From the NCBI GenBank assembly GCA_014529385.2, contig CM043947.1:116019587-116083586 (forward strand): DNA of 64,000 bases, given 5' to 3'. Below are positions 42,365 through 53,102 of the stretch, piece after piece. Each line of letters opens with the position of its first letter. The first letter of the stretch is position 1. Below the pieces are notes generated by a model. That model saw nothing but the letters and a program-made list of their open reading frames with translations, was not told the origin of the DNA and made no database searches. The position numbers were made by a program, and so were the translations under genes. This DNA comes from Adiantum capillus-veneris. Its lineage: Eukaryota > Streptophyta > Polypodiopsida > Polypodiales > Pteridaceae.

Positions 42365-43722
42365 AAATTATTCAATAGGAGGTAAGATCACATTCTTTTC
42401 TTTTCTTGTGCTATTCATGTGGCTACTCATCCTATTAGCCTCGTTGGCCTCACGGATTTGCTTCCATAGATCATCTAGACCGTTACCATCCTTACCCATT
42501 TCTGCCAATATTTTAGGCTGGAACCTGTCACTTGCCCCATCGGTGGTATTTGGCACTATAATAGGCTCTCCTCTGGACTCATAGTCATTAGTGAGTCCTT
42601 CCTTTGTTTCCTGATGTTTCCCTAGTGTTGGTTGGATAGGGGTTGGAGCTGGTGCCTCTTGCCAATTTGCAGGTTTACCTAGCGGTTCTTCCATCAAAGA
42701 TTGAGCCGTCTCGTTCATCTTTCTACACATATCCAACCTCTGTTTTTCTATTTCTGCATATGGATAAGTCATCCACCTTTGCTCTTGGGTTTGGTTCTTT
42801 TTAAGTCGAGCTTCATAAGCTTTTAGAAGCGCATCCAACTTCTCGTTTACCTTGTCTGCCAGTACTGATCCTCTTGATCTTGCACTTTTGGACTCTGCTA
42901 TTTCCTTGGGTGCTATGGCTGCTGTGGTGTGTGAGCTTAAGCTAGCTAGATCCTCTAACCGTTCCAATCTGTTCTTTGTATGTTTGAACTCCTCGGATAG
43001 GGCTGTTTGCTCTTGTTCTTTGCTGGCCTTCCTATGCGTCTTTCTAGCTTTCCAAGTGCTTCTCTGATTTTTTGTTTTTGAACTTTGGGCATCGGTTTTT
43101 GGTTCTTCAACTATGGGTTCGTTCGTCCTTCTTTGGGCTTGGGCCCGTGTTACCGCCTGAATAGGTATGGTTGTTTCATTTTCCGATCCTCCATTGGAAG
43201 TTACTGTGTCTAACATGTTCAAGGTGGTTTTTGCTCCGTTGCTAGGTTTTTTAGGGCAATCGGGAATCAAATGAGTAATTCCACATTCTGGGAAATACGC
43301 ATTGACTCTAATGATTTCATCATGAGGGCAGTCTCTCAGCCAATGGTCTCCACCACACTTGTAACAGGGTCCCTTGGGTTGTTGAGGTGCTCCTTGAGCC
43401 CCTCTTTGTTGGTAAGCATGTCTCTGTTCGCCCATGCCTCCATTGGCTATGAACATGAGTGTTGGTTCATCTGCTATATCTTCCTTCTCCTACATCCTGT
43501 GCAGCAATTGGTGGTCCTTGATTCCCTATCATGCTCCATGGTTCTAGTGTCGAGGGTTCTTCCGGTGGATAATAGACAGGGTTTGCCGCATATCCATTTG
43601 GTATCTTCATAATATGCATGCATAGTCACCAAAGCCTTTTCTTCTGATTCAGTTACCGTTGGTGTGTATCTTATACCAACTGGTCATAATCCTGGTAGGG
43701 GTGGTTGTTGCCCCAACACCGG
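42365..43722 (-). pseudogene. gag C-terminal part of A3
   Basis: A 362-aa frame (42368-43456): CYKCGGDHWLRDC and FPECGITHLIPDC zinc-binding motifs (the second has lost a Cys), TIPIQAVTRAQAQRR, then a long charged region with KTHRKASKEQEQ and EKLDALLKAYEAR likely coiled coil. Upstream to 43722 frameshifted sequence includes VLGQQPPLPG. The insert 43723-44735 interrupts it there. Confidence 0.7.
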
Positions 43723-44735
43723 TGTGACATGTTTTGGCGGAATGGTGCCGGACTCCCCAAAACCTTTTAGCAATGTTTTTTAATGATTTTGGGGGCCTTA
43801 TATGTAAATAAATCATGCTTGTACAAAGTGTACAAAGGCGGTGTGTGCCAGATGTCTCTACGCATGCGGGCCAGTTGTGTGGGGTGCATAGTTTTGCTGT
43901 TTTTGTACATAGAAGTGTCAAGACTTCAAAGTATGAATAAGTACTTTTAAAACATGAACAAAACTGAGTTTTTATCAGCTTGGGTTTGTGAGTGAGTGGG
44001 AGTTTTCAGCTGTGAAGAAGAAAGCCTCTCTTGCTGCAGTCTGCGGTGGTGCGTGGGGGTTGTGTAGTGGAGGTGCCCGTGTGTGTGTGCGAGGGCCTGG
44101 AGCCTTGATTGGAGAGTGTGTCTCTCATCAAGAAGGCCATGAACATGGGTGGTGACCTCTGCACTTTCACCCCTCTTCTCTCTTTTTGGTGATGGAAGCT
44201 GTGTGAAGCAGAGCTTTCTTGTACGCGTGTGCCTGCTACTCAGGTTTGGCAGTGAAAGCCCCTTCTTATTGTTGTGAATGGGAGGTTGTTTCCCCATGTT
44301 TTCCATGGTTTTTTCTGATTTTTTTGGCTGATCATCATGATTTTTTGTATAACTCATGATTGGCATGGTTTTTGATGGGTTTGTGTGCATGGTTGGGAGC
44401 GACTATGGAGCCCCTTCTTGCATATGCAAGGGCTACTGAGATGGTGTGAGGGTATGGTGTTTATGAACAAAAGTGCAGAGATTTTTCTTTGTTTTCATTG
44501 GTTTGTTTTCCCAAAATTTAGTGCCTTTTTTGCTTCCTTGACTGCAATTGATCATAGCTAGGGCTATGACAGTATAGAGGGAAGCTAGTCGAGTGTAGGC
44601 GGGGTTTTGTGCATGCAAGGGTGAGTGTGTTTGTGAGTGGAGATCGGATCCTATCCTCTTGTGAGAGCTACTTTACTTTTCCTCATATATCTTGTGAGTA
44701 TGGAGGTGTTATAGAGGCCACCCCCAAATACTTCA
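43723..44735. mobile_element. 1.0-kb insertion in A3 gag with 6-bp target duplication
   Basis: Flanked by CACCGG on both sides (43717-43722, 44736-44741) and breaking the gag sequence between GVERPQPV and LGQQP. Begins TGTGACATGTTTTGG and ends AAATACTTCA. As a TG..CA unit of 1013 bp it could be a solo LTR. The ends also resemble an imperfect inverted repeat (TGTGA.. / ..TCACA), so a non-autonomous DNA transposon is possible. ORFs inside have no recognisable motif. Confidence 0.7.
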
Positions 44736-44741
44736 CACCGG

Positions 44742-45384
44742 TTGTGGTCTTTCTACACCTACAGGTCCTGGTAAGTTGCCTGCTTGATATCTAGGCATCA
44801 GTGGAACTTGAGGGGAATCTATGAGAGCTTGGGGAGCGTAAGGTCTCTCTCTCACATATCCCTTCTTATAGTAACATTCCTCGGTCCCATGGTTTGTCCA
44901 TTTTTGTTGAACACCACTTCGACTGTTTAGCCTGGGGTTTGGCGTACAAGTTGATCTTTTTTAGCACTTCATCTACGAGCTGCTCTTGGTTTATCGCTAT
45001 TTCTCCTTTCGGTGTTGTCTTGGAAGACTTGATTCCACTTTGCTGTGAAGATGAATCGTCATCAAGGTCCTTGAACTCCCCTTCTTTGTAGACCGCACAA
45101 TTGTCCACAAGGTAAAGAGCCTCTTTGGGCAACTCATTCAACGTCATTCTCCTCTTCATATGTAAGTCTTTCTGGAGATCTGCATTCCTTAGTCCTTGGA
45201 TGAATATCAGCATAAGTCTGGACTGAGTTGACAGTCCTTCAACAGGACAAAACTTAAGATATCTTTTTAGTCTTAGGGTTGCCTTTCCTACAGATTCTCC
45301 ATCTTTCTGTTTGAATTTATGGATTTGTGAGACGGTATTATGAGCTATTCCCCTCTGAGAGAATTCCTCAATAAACTCCTCTTA
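44742..45384 (-). pseudogene. gag middle part of A3
   Basis: Contains HKFKQKDGESVGKATLRLKR near 45300, MLIFIQGLRNADLQKDLH, LYLVDNCAVYKEGEF (44866-45213), and, after a frameshift, KWTNHGTEECYYKKGY. These match A1 gag in order. Cut at 45384 by element D. Confidence 0.7.
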
Positions 45385-47196
45385 TTTAGGCCCTATATAC
45401 AATGAAATATTTACACACAAATGGGCCATAATATACTTATATTTTTTTTATTTTTTTATTTTTTTGGCTCAACTAGCCCAGTGACTAGCTAATTGAGGGT
45501 TTTTAAGAAGATATGGGAAAAGTCTCCTAACTCACACACGCCTATGTACAGTGAAATGGTAGGGATAACCAAAATTTTTGAGTGATTTGATAGGGTGAGG
45601 TAACTTACTATAGCAATTATGGAAAGTCGAAAAACGGCTATCACCATCATTGCAAGCATGAATCCAACAGAGTGCAACAATGGAACCAGACTAAAACCGA
45701 GATGGTTATCAAGCCGCACAAGGGCTCAGGGATTTTTCATAATTATTTTGGTATTTATTTAAATATTTATACTTAGGTGTGTGTTATTTATGCTATGTAC
45801 ATTGACTCACCATTACCATATTTTTTCTTACCATTTTGCATACTCTTTATTCCATATAAAAATAATTTCATGCAAGCTTCTCTTACTTTTGGTGTAACTC
45901 CATCCCAACAAAAATCCAAAAAAATAGTTCTATTTATGTGTATATTTTTACCCTATTGTGATTTTTTCCTTCCTACATCTATTCTCTATTACTCTCATAA
46001 ATAAGACCACCAAAAATATTCATCTTTTTATGGTAGACTTATAATGAGAGAGATTTATTTTGACCCCTTTATATTTTTCCACCTATATTATTTATATTTG
46101 ACATGTACATATTTTTTAAGACCCCTCAATATTTGATTTTCTTAGTTGTACTATTCACTTATATCATGATCTCAACAATATCTTCAATTATAGACCTACC
46201 AAATAAGGTCAAGGGTATATGGAATACATGCATGCACCATGGGGGGCTCACTCTTGGAGGTATTCAAAAGAATCATCCACAGAAGGACCTCACAAGGACT
46301 TTGTGCAATGGACAAAAACAGTCGGTCTTACTGAATTTTTAAAGATCACATGCTCCTCGAATTTGAAAAGGTGATACAAACAAAAGTTGTAGCTCGTGGG
46401 CTGAACTTTCACCTCAAATTTTTTCATATTTTTTTTGAGCTACGAGCTGTGAGCTATGATTTTATTGGTGGACCCCAGTTTGCCAATGCTATGCAGCCAC
46501 GCTCCCTCTTCCACTTTACCATTTTCCTCTTTCACACACACCTCTCCACTCATTATCCCCACCTCTCTCACCACTCCTCTCTTCACCCTACTCACCTTCT
46601 TCTCAACCTTGAAGAATAAGAGAAACCATGGTGAGCTCATGTCTCCTACACACACTTCCACTCCAAAATTGACCACCTAGCCTCATTTTTTCTCTTCCAT
46701 ATTACCCATATTTATAAAACAAACCACAAAATTCAGCCTCTTCTCTTGAAAGACAGCATCATGGTGATTGATTACTCATGTTCACTTACCTTGGCTCCGA
46801 AGGAAGGTCAATAGTGGAGAAAAAACGTACCGTCAAAGCTAGTGGACCGTCAACAAGCGTCAAAATTGACCCTACTCAAGACACTTGGAGCATCGACATT
46901 GTAAGAAATCCATGTTTTCTTACCTATAAAGAGTTTTTTCTTCCTTATTTGTATCCTACATGGATACTTCCATTGTAAATATCCAATTCCATTTGTAAAT
47001 CAATAAAAATACTAACTCTACTAATTTACTAACACTAACCTAGTATGAAAAGTCATATCACCTCCACTTCTCTCCTCTCTCTCTTCTTCATCTATCCCCA
47101 CCAACTTCTTGATAATTCCAAGCAAAATAAATAAGATAAGTGCTGAAAATCTAACCCAACCATGGTTAGAGGAGTAACCCTAGCCCTCAAAATTGC

Positions 47197-47204
47197 TATA
47201 AAAG
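47197..47204 (+). promoter_or_regulatory. TATA box, 5' LTR of D
   Basis: TATAAAAG, preserved in the 3' LTR at 56643-56650. Marks the U3/R boundary region about 0.9 kb before the LTR end. Confidence 0.55.
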
Positions 47205-47859
47205 AAGAGTGTAGCTAGCACAAAGGGGAGCCATAAGCAAGAGCACTATGCTATAGCTTGAAAAGCCAAGCTCAACCTCTCTAGAAAGAGCTCTTGAGTG
47301 GAAGCTCATTGTCTTATGCATGTGCATGGGTTGTAATAGGGGGGATTAGCACGAAAACTCTATGCCATTGTAAGAGAGAGACTGATCATTCAATTGAGAG
47401 TGGGAAATCTATCATTTCTCCTACTAGTGTAAGCCCAACATTTGCTGAATCAAGGAGGGTGGATTTGGTATAAGCTTGGATATTTTGTCTCTCTTCCAAC
47501 ATGAAGTAATGGACAACAATGATGTGTAAGTGTCTTGGTGATTTGTTTAGTTCTTGATAGCTTGTGTCTGGGTGTTGTCATCAATTTAGCCATAAATCCC
47601 ACATACTGTAAGAGGGCGATAGGGTGGAGAGGACTCCCCTGGCCTTAAGACAGTGATTGGGGTGGCTTTTCTTGTGATGTGTTGTGGTGAAATTTATTCA
47701 AGGTATGTTGAACAAATACTAATCTCACTTTGATCGGACGTGACAGATTTGTAAGAAGGTATTAATACAACAAGCACCCCCTCCCTCTTCTCTCTCTTTC
47801 TTACATATATAATTGTGTTTGCTTGATCATTGTCGATACATTTCAAAGCAGCCCGAGCA

Positions 47860-47861
<2 letters not shown>

Positions 47862-47919
<58 letters not shown>
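47862..47919. repeat. (TC)n in the 5' LTR of D
   Basis: Found at the same place in the 3' LTR (57308-57369), so it was part of the element when it inserted. Confidence 0.95.
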
Positions 47920-47921
<2 letters not shown>

Positions 47922-48094
47922 ATGCGTCCTAGTTCGCATCCAAAACTAGGTGGTGCCCCAAATTTGTGTAGGGTTAGGTTGCGGGTTTGTGTGTGTGTTG
48001 TTGTTTTTTCCAACCCCAACCCAATTGAGCAGCGCGGGAGCCTAGAAGAGTGCTTAGAGGCCACTCTTCTTGTTGCGCGCCCCGGACCGCCTCA

Positions 48095-48659
48095 AATCGG
48101 TGCCCCCACTAAGGACCCAACTTGTGTATGTTTTTGTGTAGGATCAATCTTTAGAATAGTCAAGTAGTTTGCATGAATCACGAGAAGTTGTATGATCCTT
48201 TAATTCCGATTGCAAGGCAAAAGGTACACATAATTGTTAGTACTAAGTTGCAATTTCAACGTGTAATTCGTAGAATTTTAGGCTCTCTTAGGTTAGCCGA
48301 AATAAACGCTTCGGTAAATCCTTTTATTTTGCCTCTCATTAGGTACGATCTTAGTTTCGATGTATATATCTTTGTTCTATTCTAGGCATTAGGTTATGTA
48401 TAGAGCATGGATAATGGCCACAAATTTTTCCTTTTCACTTCACACCACATGTTAGGAAAAATATTGCACTTAGTAGAAAGATACATTTTCAGCAGCGTAT
48501 GGTGTTTATGTTTGGGGTTGAAAGAACAGGGGAAATTCTTGCATCTCCACAACCTGTCATTCTACCTCTCATCAACTACCACACTTCTTTTGATGTACAT
48601 GTGTTCATTTTATTTTAAAATAAAGTGCAGCCAAAAAATAGTGTGTATTACCGATTGAG
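48095..48659 (+). other. PBS region and leader of D
   Basis: Right after the LTR: AATCGGTGCCCCCACTAAGG, a degenerate PBS candidate (expected TGG start). The following 0.5 kb has a 70-aa frame at 48173-48385 without recognisable motif. Confidence 0.45.
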
Positions 48660-49087
48660 TTGCAGGAGCAGGTAGTAAAGCGTCTCCCTCATAACAAGAG
48701 GGTGGTGAAGCTAAGACGAAAGGTCTTGCGTGTGGATTCCATTTTCCTTTTGCTGTTGGGCACTAAGGAAGACCATACATTCATCCAAATAGTGTGTGCC
48801 CTAAGATTGGTAAATAGAGTGAAATTTGGTGTTTGGCGAGTGCATTTCACCATTGAGGAAGACTCTTCAGGAAACTTGCGGCCAGAGTCATGCTTCATAG
48901 ACTCACATTTGGTGAATTTTTCCCTCATTTGCGTCTTATTAATAGTCTTCCTTTCACTTTCAACAAAGGAGATAGGGAGCTATTTAGGGCTTGTCTTAAA
49001 AAAGAGAGCATAGAGAAGATTGAAAATTTGTATAAATTCTCATCCTTCTCTACTTTCTATGACACTTTGTTCATAGAAACATTGTAA
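48660..49087 (+). pseudogene. Degraded duplicate of the D extra ORF
   Basis: A frame with QVVKRLPHNKRVVKLRRKVL, TFIQIVCALRLVNRVKF, then in another frame LTFGEFFPHLRLINSLPFTF and DRELFRACLKKE. It aligns along its whole length with the next ORF (EIVRRLPH, VFIQTACALGIVEQVQF, LSFEEFQPFLELINSLPFCF, NRDLIEAWIAEE). At least one frameshift. Confidence 0.75.
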
Positions 49088-49109
49088 ATCTCTTGATGCT
49101 TATGAATGA

Positions 49110-49592
49110 TTTAACCATAATCCTAAGGATTTTTTGTCCAGGAGTTTTGTAGCACAAGTGGAGTCTTTAAATCTTGCAAGCTTGATTGGACTTGAGGAGG
49201 ATGTTCTTTATGAAATTGTGAGAAGGTTGCCTCATTCCGACTATGTGGAACTCGAAGGAAAGGAGCTTCTAGTCAATTGCTACTTTCTCACAGCCTTCAA
49301 TGAGCATGAAGATCTAGTTTTTATACAAACCGCTTGTGCATTGGGAATTGTAGAGCAAGTGCAATTCATTACTTGGGACCTGGTTGCTCTTCTAGATCCA
49401 GAAAATGAAGTTTTAGATATTTTTGTATATCGCCTTAGCTTTGAAGAATTTCAACCCTTCTTAGAGCTCATAAATAGTCTACCCTTTTGTTTTGATCAAA
49501 CAAATCGAGACCTCATTGAAGCTTGGATAGCTGAAGAAGAAAACCTAGAGTGGTACTTTCTTACTTCTTCATTTGCAGGCGAGTGGTTCTAA
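49110..49592 (+). CDS. Extra ORF upstream of gag in D, function unknown
   Basis: About 160 residues, open from 49110 (no ATG near the start; the frame may rely on splicing or another initiation). Acidic, with ASLIGLEEDVLYEIVRRLPH (F-box-like spacing, not a firm call), CALGIVEQVQFI, LSFEEFQPFLELINSLPF and a C-terminal EEENLEWYFL. I do not recognise the family. It stands 50 bp before gag, like the extra ORF of Ogre elements. Presence in two copies suggests it mattered to the element. Confidence 0.6.
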   Translation, partial: FNHNPKDFLSRSFVAQVESLNLASLIGLEEDVLYEIVRRLPHSDYVELEGKELLVNCYFLTAFNEHEDLVFIQTACALGIVEQVQFITWDLVALLDPENEVLDIFVYRLSFEEFQPFLELINSLPFCFDQTNRDLIEAWIAEEENLEWYFLTSSFAGEWF

Positions 49593-49641
49593 TTTTATAT
49601 TGTATCCCTTGTTGCAACTCGTGTTGTAATCTTTCATAATA

Positions 49642-51873
49642 ATGGAAAGCCAACTCCAAATGTCTGGATATCCTCTTTTATTTGGAGAGCCTGGAGAGGA
49701 TACAGAATTATATTTAGCGAATTTCAAGATGTCTTGTCGTATCAAGAGGATAATAACTGATCAAGAACGTGTAGAAATGTTTGAGGTGTTCCTTAGGAAA
49801 GATGCTAGCACTTGGTTTGACTCTTTGCCTGAGGAAGTTAAGGGGAATTACACAGAAGTTTTGAATCGTTTCAAGAAATACTTCTTTGATCCCCAAAACA
49901 CTCAAAAACTATGGCAAGACATTGTTTCTCATAAGCAAAAAGACTTAGATGACTACTACTTGTACAAGCAGGAGTTTCTACGTCTTTGGGCTATATGGGT
50001 GAGAAATGTTGCTAACCCTGGTGATGGTGCAGAGTTCCTAAAGAAGGAGAGGTTCATAGCCGGACTCTTTCCTGACCTTAAGGTAAAAGTTGAGGCGGGT
50101 GCACCTGCTAAATTTGATGCAGCTGAAACTAGGGCTGCTGAGAAATATAGGAAACTCAAGTGCTTAAGGGGGGAGGTTCCAATAGAAGGCCTTAGACCCA
50201 AAGTTAAGTCACAAGCATCAACATCTAGGGAGCTTCCTGAGGTAACAACGGAAGTGATTGAGAAGTTAAATGAATCTTTAAGCAGCTTGTCAATTCACCT
50301 TGCACAAGCTGTAGTTCCAAAGGGACAAGCAAAGAAGTCTGAAGAGCAAGATTCACGACCTAGGAGAGTCTTGCAATGTTGGAATTGCGGTGAGTCTGGA
50401 CATGGGATGTATAATTGTCCTTGGCCCCGTGGGGAGCCAGGGATACCTAACTTGAATTACCTAGTGATGAATGCAGGTGAAGGAACTGGTCAGCAACCAC
50501 GACTTCTACAAAGACCAAATGGAGCAAGACCACCTCCACAAGGAGTGGAAGGAGTTCCACCTTTGGCAAACCCAAATGTGAATGTGGTAGAGGTGACAAA
50601 TTCAAGAGAGGTTGACATGGAAGCAAATGGCATTAAGCGTGGCCGAGGAAAAGGGAAGGAGAAAGAAGGAGTCACGTCACAAAGTGACCATAGACTAGAA
50701 AAGAAGGCAAAGGAGACCAAGGAAGCTAAGAAGACTCGACGTCGTATCAACCTCCAAGAATTACCTCTTGGACATGGAACATCTCCATACAACTTGTTGG
50801 GAGACACGAGAGGTAAGGGTCTTGATATCTCATGGCCTCAGTTTCTTGCATTATGTCCACAAGTTAGGAGAGATTTAACAAAGGCAGTTAGCACTAGGAG
50901 AAAGGGAAAAGAGAGTGTGCCTGTTGTAAAAATTGCACATGCTGAAATGGATGAGGATATAACACATGTGTTAGATTGTTGCATCAAAGGAAGATTGGTT
51001 AGGAAAGGTCTAGTGGATGGGGGTGCACAAATTTGCATCATGACAGAGGGACTCATGCAAAAACTAGGCATGCACATCCATGAGACATCTGAAATTAAAG
51101 TCAAGATGGCAAACAATAGCAAGGCTAGGTACGTAGGCAGTTGTAAAAATGTCTTTGTGGAGGCCTTTGGCATTAAGAAGGCGGTGAGTTTTTATGTTAT
51201 GTCTACCAAAGGAAATGGTTACCCCTTTATCCTAGGGAGACCATGGCTAATGAAAATGCAAGCTTTGCAGGATTGGGAGAGTGGAAAGCTAATTTGCAGG
51301 AATGACAATCATAAGAAGGCTGTCTTTGACATGAAGGAGCAACGCCAAGAGGAGCTCGATGAAGAATCATCTCAAAGTGAGACGGAGGAAGGCTGGACCG
51401 ATAGCACTTCAGAAGGAGAAAGTAGCCGCAGCATTACTGACGAGGAGTCTTCCATCGAAGTCATGGGGGTAAGGTTTAAGCCAAATAACCAAGAGACCTC
51501 TTGCCCAGGTTTGGAAGAGGTAGGTTCCCAAGAAAACCAAAAAGTGGAAGATGAAAGAATGCTAGAAAGTATGTTATCTACAACACTTACAAAAGATGAA
51601 AGAGAGGAGCTCAAAGGTGTGTTAAGGAAATTTCCTAGGCTTTTTCCTAAAGACTACACCGATGTGCGTGGAGTAGATGTTGTTGAGCAAAAAATTGAGT
51701 TGAAGCAAGAGGCCACACCTAAGGCTCAGAAACTACGAAGGCTAGGAGTCATCAAGGAGCAGGCTTTACTCAAGGAGGTAAGAAAGCTTCTAGCAGCAGG
51801 TTTCATTTATCCAGTGGAGAATTCAGAGTGGGTCTCTCCCATTGTTGTCACTCCCAAGAAGAACGGAAAGTAG
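49642..51873 (+). CDS. gag: Gag-protease (and RT start) of D
   Basis: 743 aa from ATG 49642. Gag core about residues 10-180 (LYLANFKMSCRIKRI, DASTWFDSLPEEVK, FKKYFFDPQNTQKLWQD, RFIAGLFPDLKVKV). CCHC knuckle CWNCGESGHGMYNC at about 248. Basic region 335-375. Protease 445-560 with LVDGGAQICIM (DGGA in place of DSGA, usual in this lineage) and FILGRPWLMKMQAL. RT fingers begin at about 660 (PVENSEWVSPIVVTPKKNGK). It stops at a TAG (51871) exactly where the Trp of GKWRVCVDYR is expected. Confidence 0.85.
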   Translation: MESQLQMSGYPLLFGEPGEDTELYLANFKMSCRIKRIITDQERVEMFEVFLRKDASTWFDSLPEEVKGNYTEVLNRFKKYFFDPQNTQKLWQDIVSHKQKDLDDYYLYKQEFLRLWAIWVRNVANPGDGAEFLKKERFIAGLFPDLKVKVEAGAPAKFDAAETRAAEKYRKLKCLRGEVPIEGLRPKVKSQASTSRELPEVTTEVIEKLNESLSSLSIHLAQAVVPKGQAKKSEEQDSRPRRVLQCWNCGESGHGMYNCPWPRGEPGIPNLNYLVMNAGEGTGQQPRLLQRPNGARPPPQGVEGVPPLANPNVNVVEVTNSREVDMEANGIKRGRGKGKEKEGVTSQSDHRLEKKAKETKEAKKTRRRINLQELPLGHGTSPYNLLGDTRGKGLDISWPQFLALCPQVRRDLTKAVSTRRKGKESVPVVKIAHAEMDEDITHVLDCCIKGRLVRKGLVDGGAQICIMTEGLMQKLGMHIHETSEIKVKMANNSKARYVGSCKNVFVEAFGIKKAVSFYVMSTKGNGYPFILGRPWLMKMQALQDWESGKLICRNDNHKKAVFDMKEQRQEELDEESSQSETEEGWTDSTSEGESSRSITDEESSIEVMGVRFKPNNQETSCPGLEEVGSQENQKVEDERMLESMLSTTLTKDEREELKGVLRKFPRLFPKDYTDVRGVDVVEQKIELKQEATPKAQKLRRLGVIKEQALLKEVRKLLAAGFIYPVENSEWVSPIVVTPKKNGK

Positions 51874-53102
51874 AGGGTGTGTGTGGATTACCGTCCACTC
51901 AATGAGGCAACAAAAAGAGATCACTTTCCCCTCCCATTTCAGGATGAGATACTAAATGAGGTAGCTGGTCATGAGAAGTACACTGTGTGTGATGGCTACT
52001 CAGGTTACTTTAAATAGGTATCGCATTGGAAGATCAGTTAAAAACAACATTGATCACTCCCTGGGGTTGTTATGCTTTTAGAGTTATGCCATTTAGCTTG
52101 ACAAATGCTCCTGCAACTTTCCAACGTTTTATGAACATGGTGTTTCAAGCATTCTTTGGAAAGTCAATCAGGGTGTTGATTGATGATTTCTGCATTTATA
52201 GCTCAAAATCATTGCATCTACAAAGGGTAGAAGAAGGTTTAAAGAAGCTCTACGACATGGGAGGTCAACTCAACCCCGAAAAGTGTCACATAGGTGAGGA
52301 TGAAGTGATCTTGCTTGGTCACAAGGTTTCCTATAAAGGCATTGAGGTGGATCCCTCAAAGGCAAAGGCTCTTATTGAGCTCCCATCACCCAAGAATCTC
52401 AAAGAGGTCATCTCATTCATTCAAAAGGTGAAGTATATGTCACGCTTCATTCACTTAGCCTCGGAGTTTCTTCACCCTTTGCAAAAGTTGACACAACAGG
52501 TAGAATTTGCATGGTCTGATGAGCTTGAAGAGTACTTTTGTAACATTAAAGTCATTTTGTCAGAGCTACCAACACTCATGCCTCCTTGTTGGGAGTACAC
52601 ATTCTTTGTTAGCTTTAGTGTTAGGAAGGAAACAATTGGTGCAATTTTATTAAAACAAGATCCCCACAGTACCAAGATGCGATCCATCTACTTTGCTAGT
52701 AGGGTCATGAATGCTTTGGAGAGAGGCTACACGGAGGCAGAACCCATGATGCTTTCTTTCATGTTTGCAGTGAGAAAGTTTAGATCCTACTTGCTACCAA
52801 AACCTTTTGTAATTCTCACTACAGAAAATTTGTTTCCTTGGGTGTCATCTCAAATGAATTTTAGCACTAGGATCTCAAAGTGGATTATGGAATTGCAAGA
52901 GTTCCAATACTCTTTCAAGGTAGAAGATAGTGTGCGTGCACAATTGGCAGGGATCCTTACTTATAGGATACATGAGAAGGAGATTAAGGTGCCTAAAGTA
53001 AAGACCCTACCATTGCCACCACCCAAAAGTATTCCTAATGCTTTTACCTTGTTCTTTGATGGAGCTTTTCGACGAGTCACAGGAAAAGCAGGGGAGGGCT
53101 AG
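51874..53102 (+). pseudogene. RT and first RNase H of D
   Basis: RT: RVCVDYRPLNEATKRDHFPL, YTVCDGYSGYF (motif A Asp), frameshift near 52015-52022, then TPWGCYAFRVMPFSLTNAPATFQRF, VLIDDFCIYSS (motif C), GQLNPEKCHIGEDEVILLGH. RNase H: FFVSFSVRKETIGAILL has Ser where the first catalytic Asp belongs, and ILTTENLF lacks the TDH Asp, so it is degenerate, as in other Tat elements. Ends in the start of the second RNase H (FTLFFDGAFRR). Confidence 0.8.

Larger units (their letters stand above)
45385..48094 (+). repeat. 5' LTR of D, start inverted
   Basis: 45730-48094 is collinear with 55218-57544 of the 3' LTR. 45385-45641 is the reverse complement of the first ~257 bp of the 3' LTR (from GGCCCTATATA to GGCTATCA). 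45642-45729 matches nothing else in the window. Ends CCGGACCGCCTCA. Confidence 0.8.

Noticed and set aside
43947-44390. 147-aa ORF on the minus strand
   Set aside because: It lies inside the 1-kb insertion, has low-complexity Thr/His/Pro composition and no conserved counterpart.
48173-48385. 70-aa ORF as a third copy of the D extra ORF
   Set aside because: No residue pattern in common with 48660-49087 or 49110-49592.
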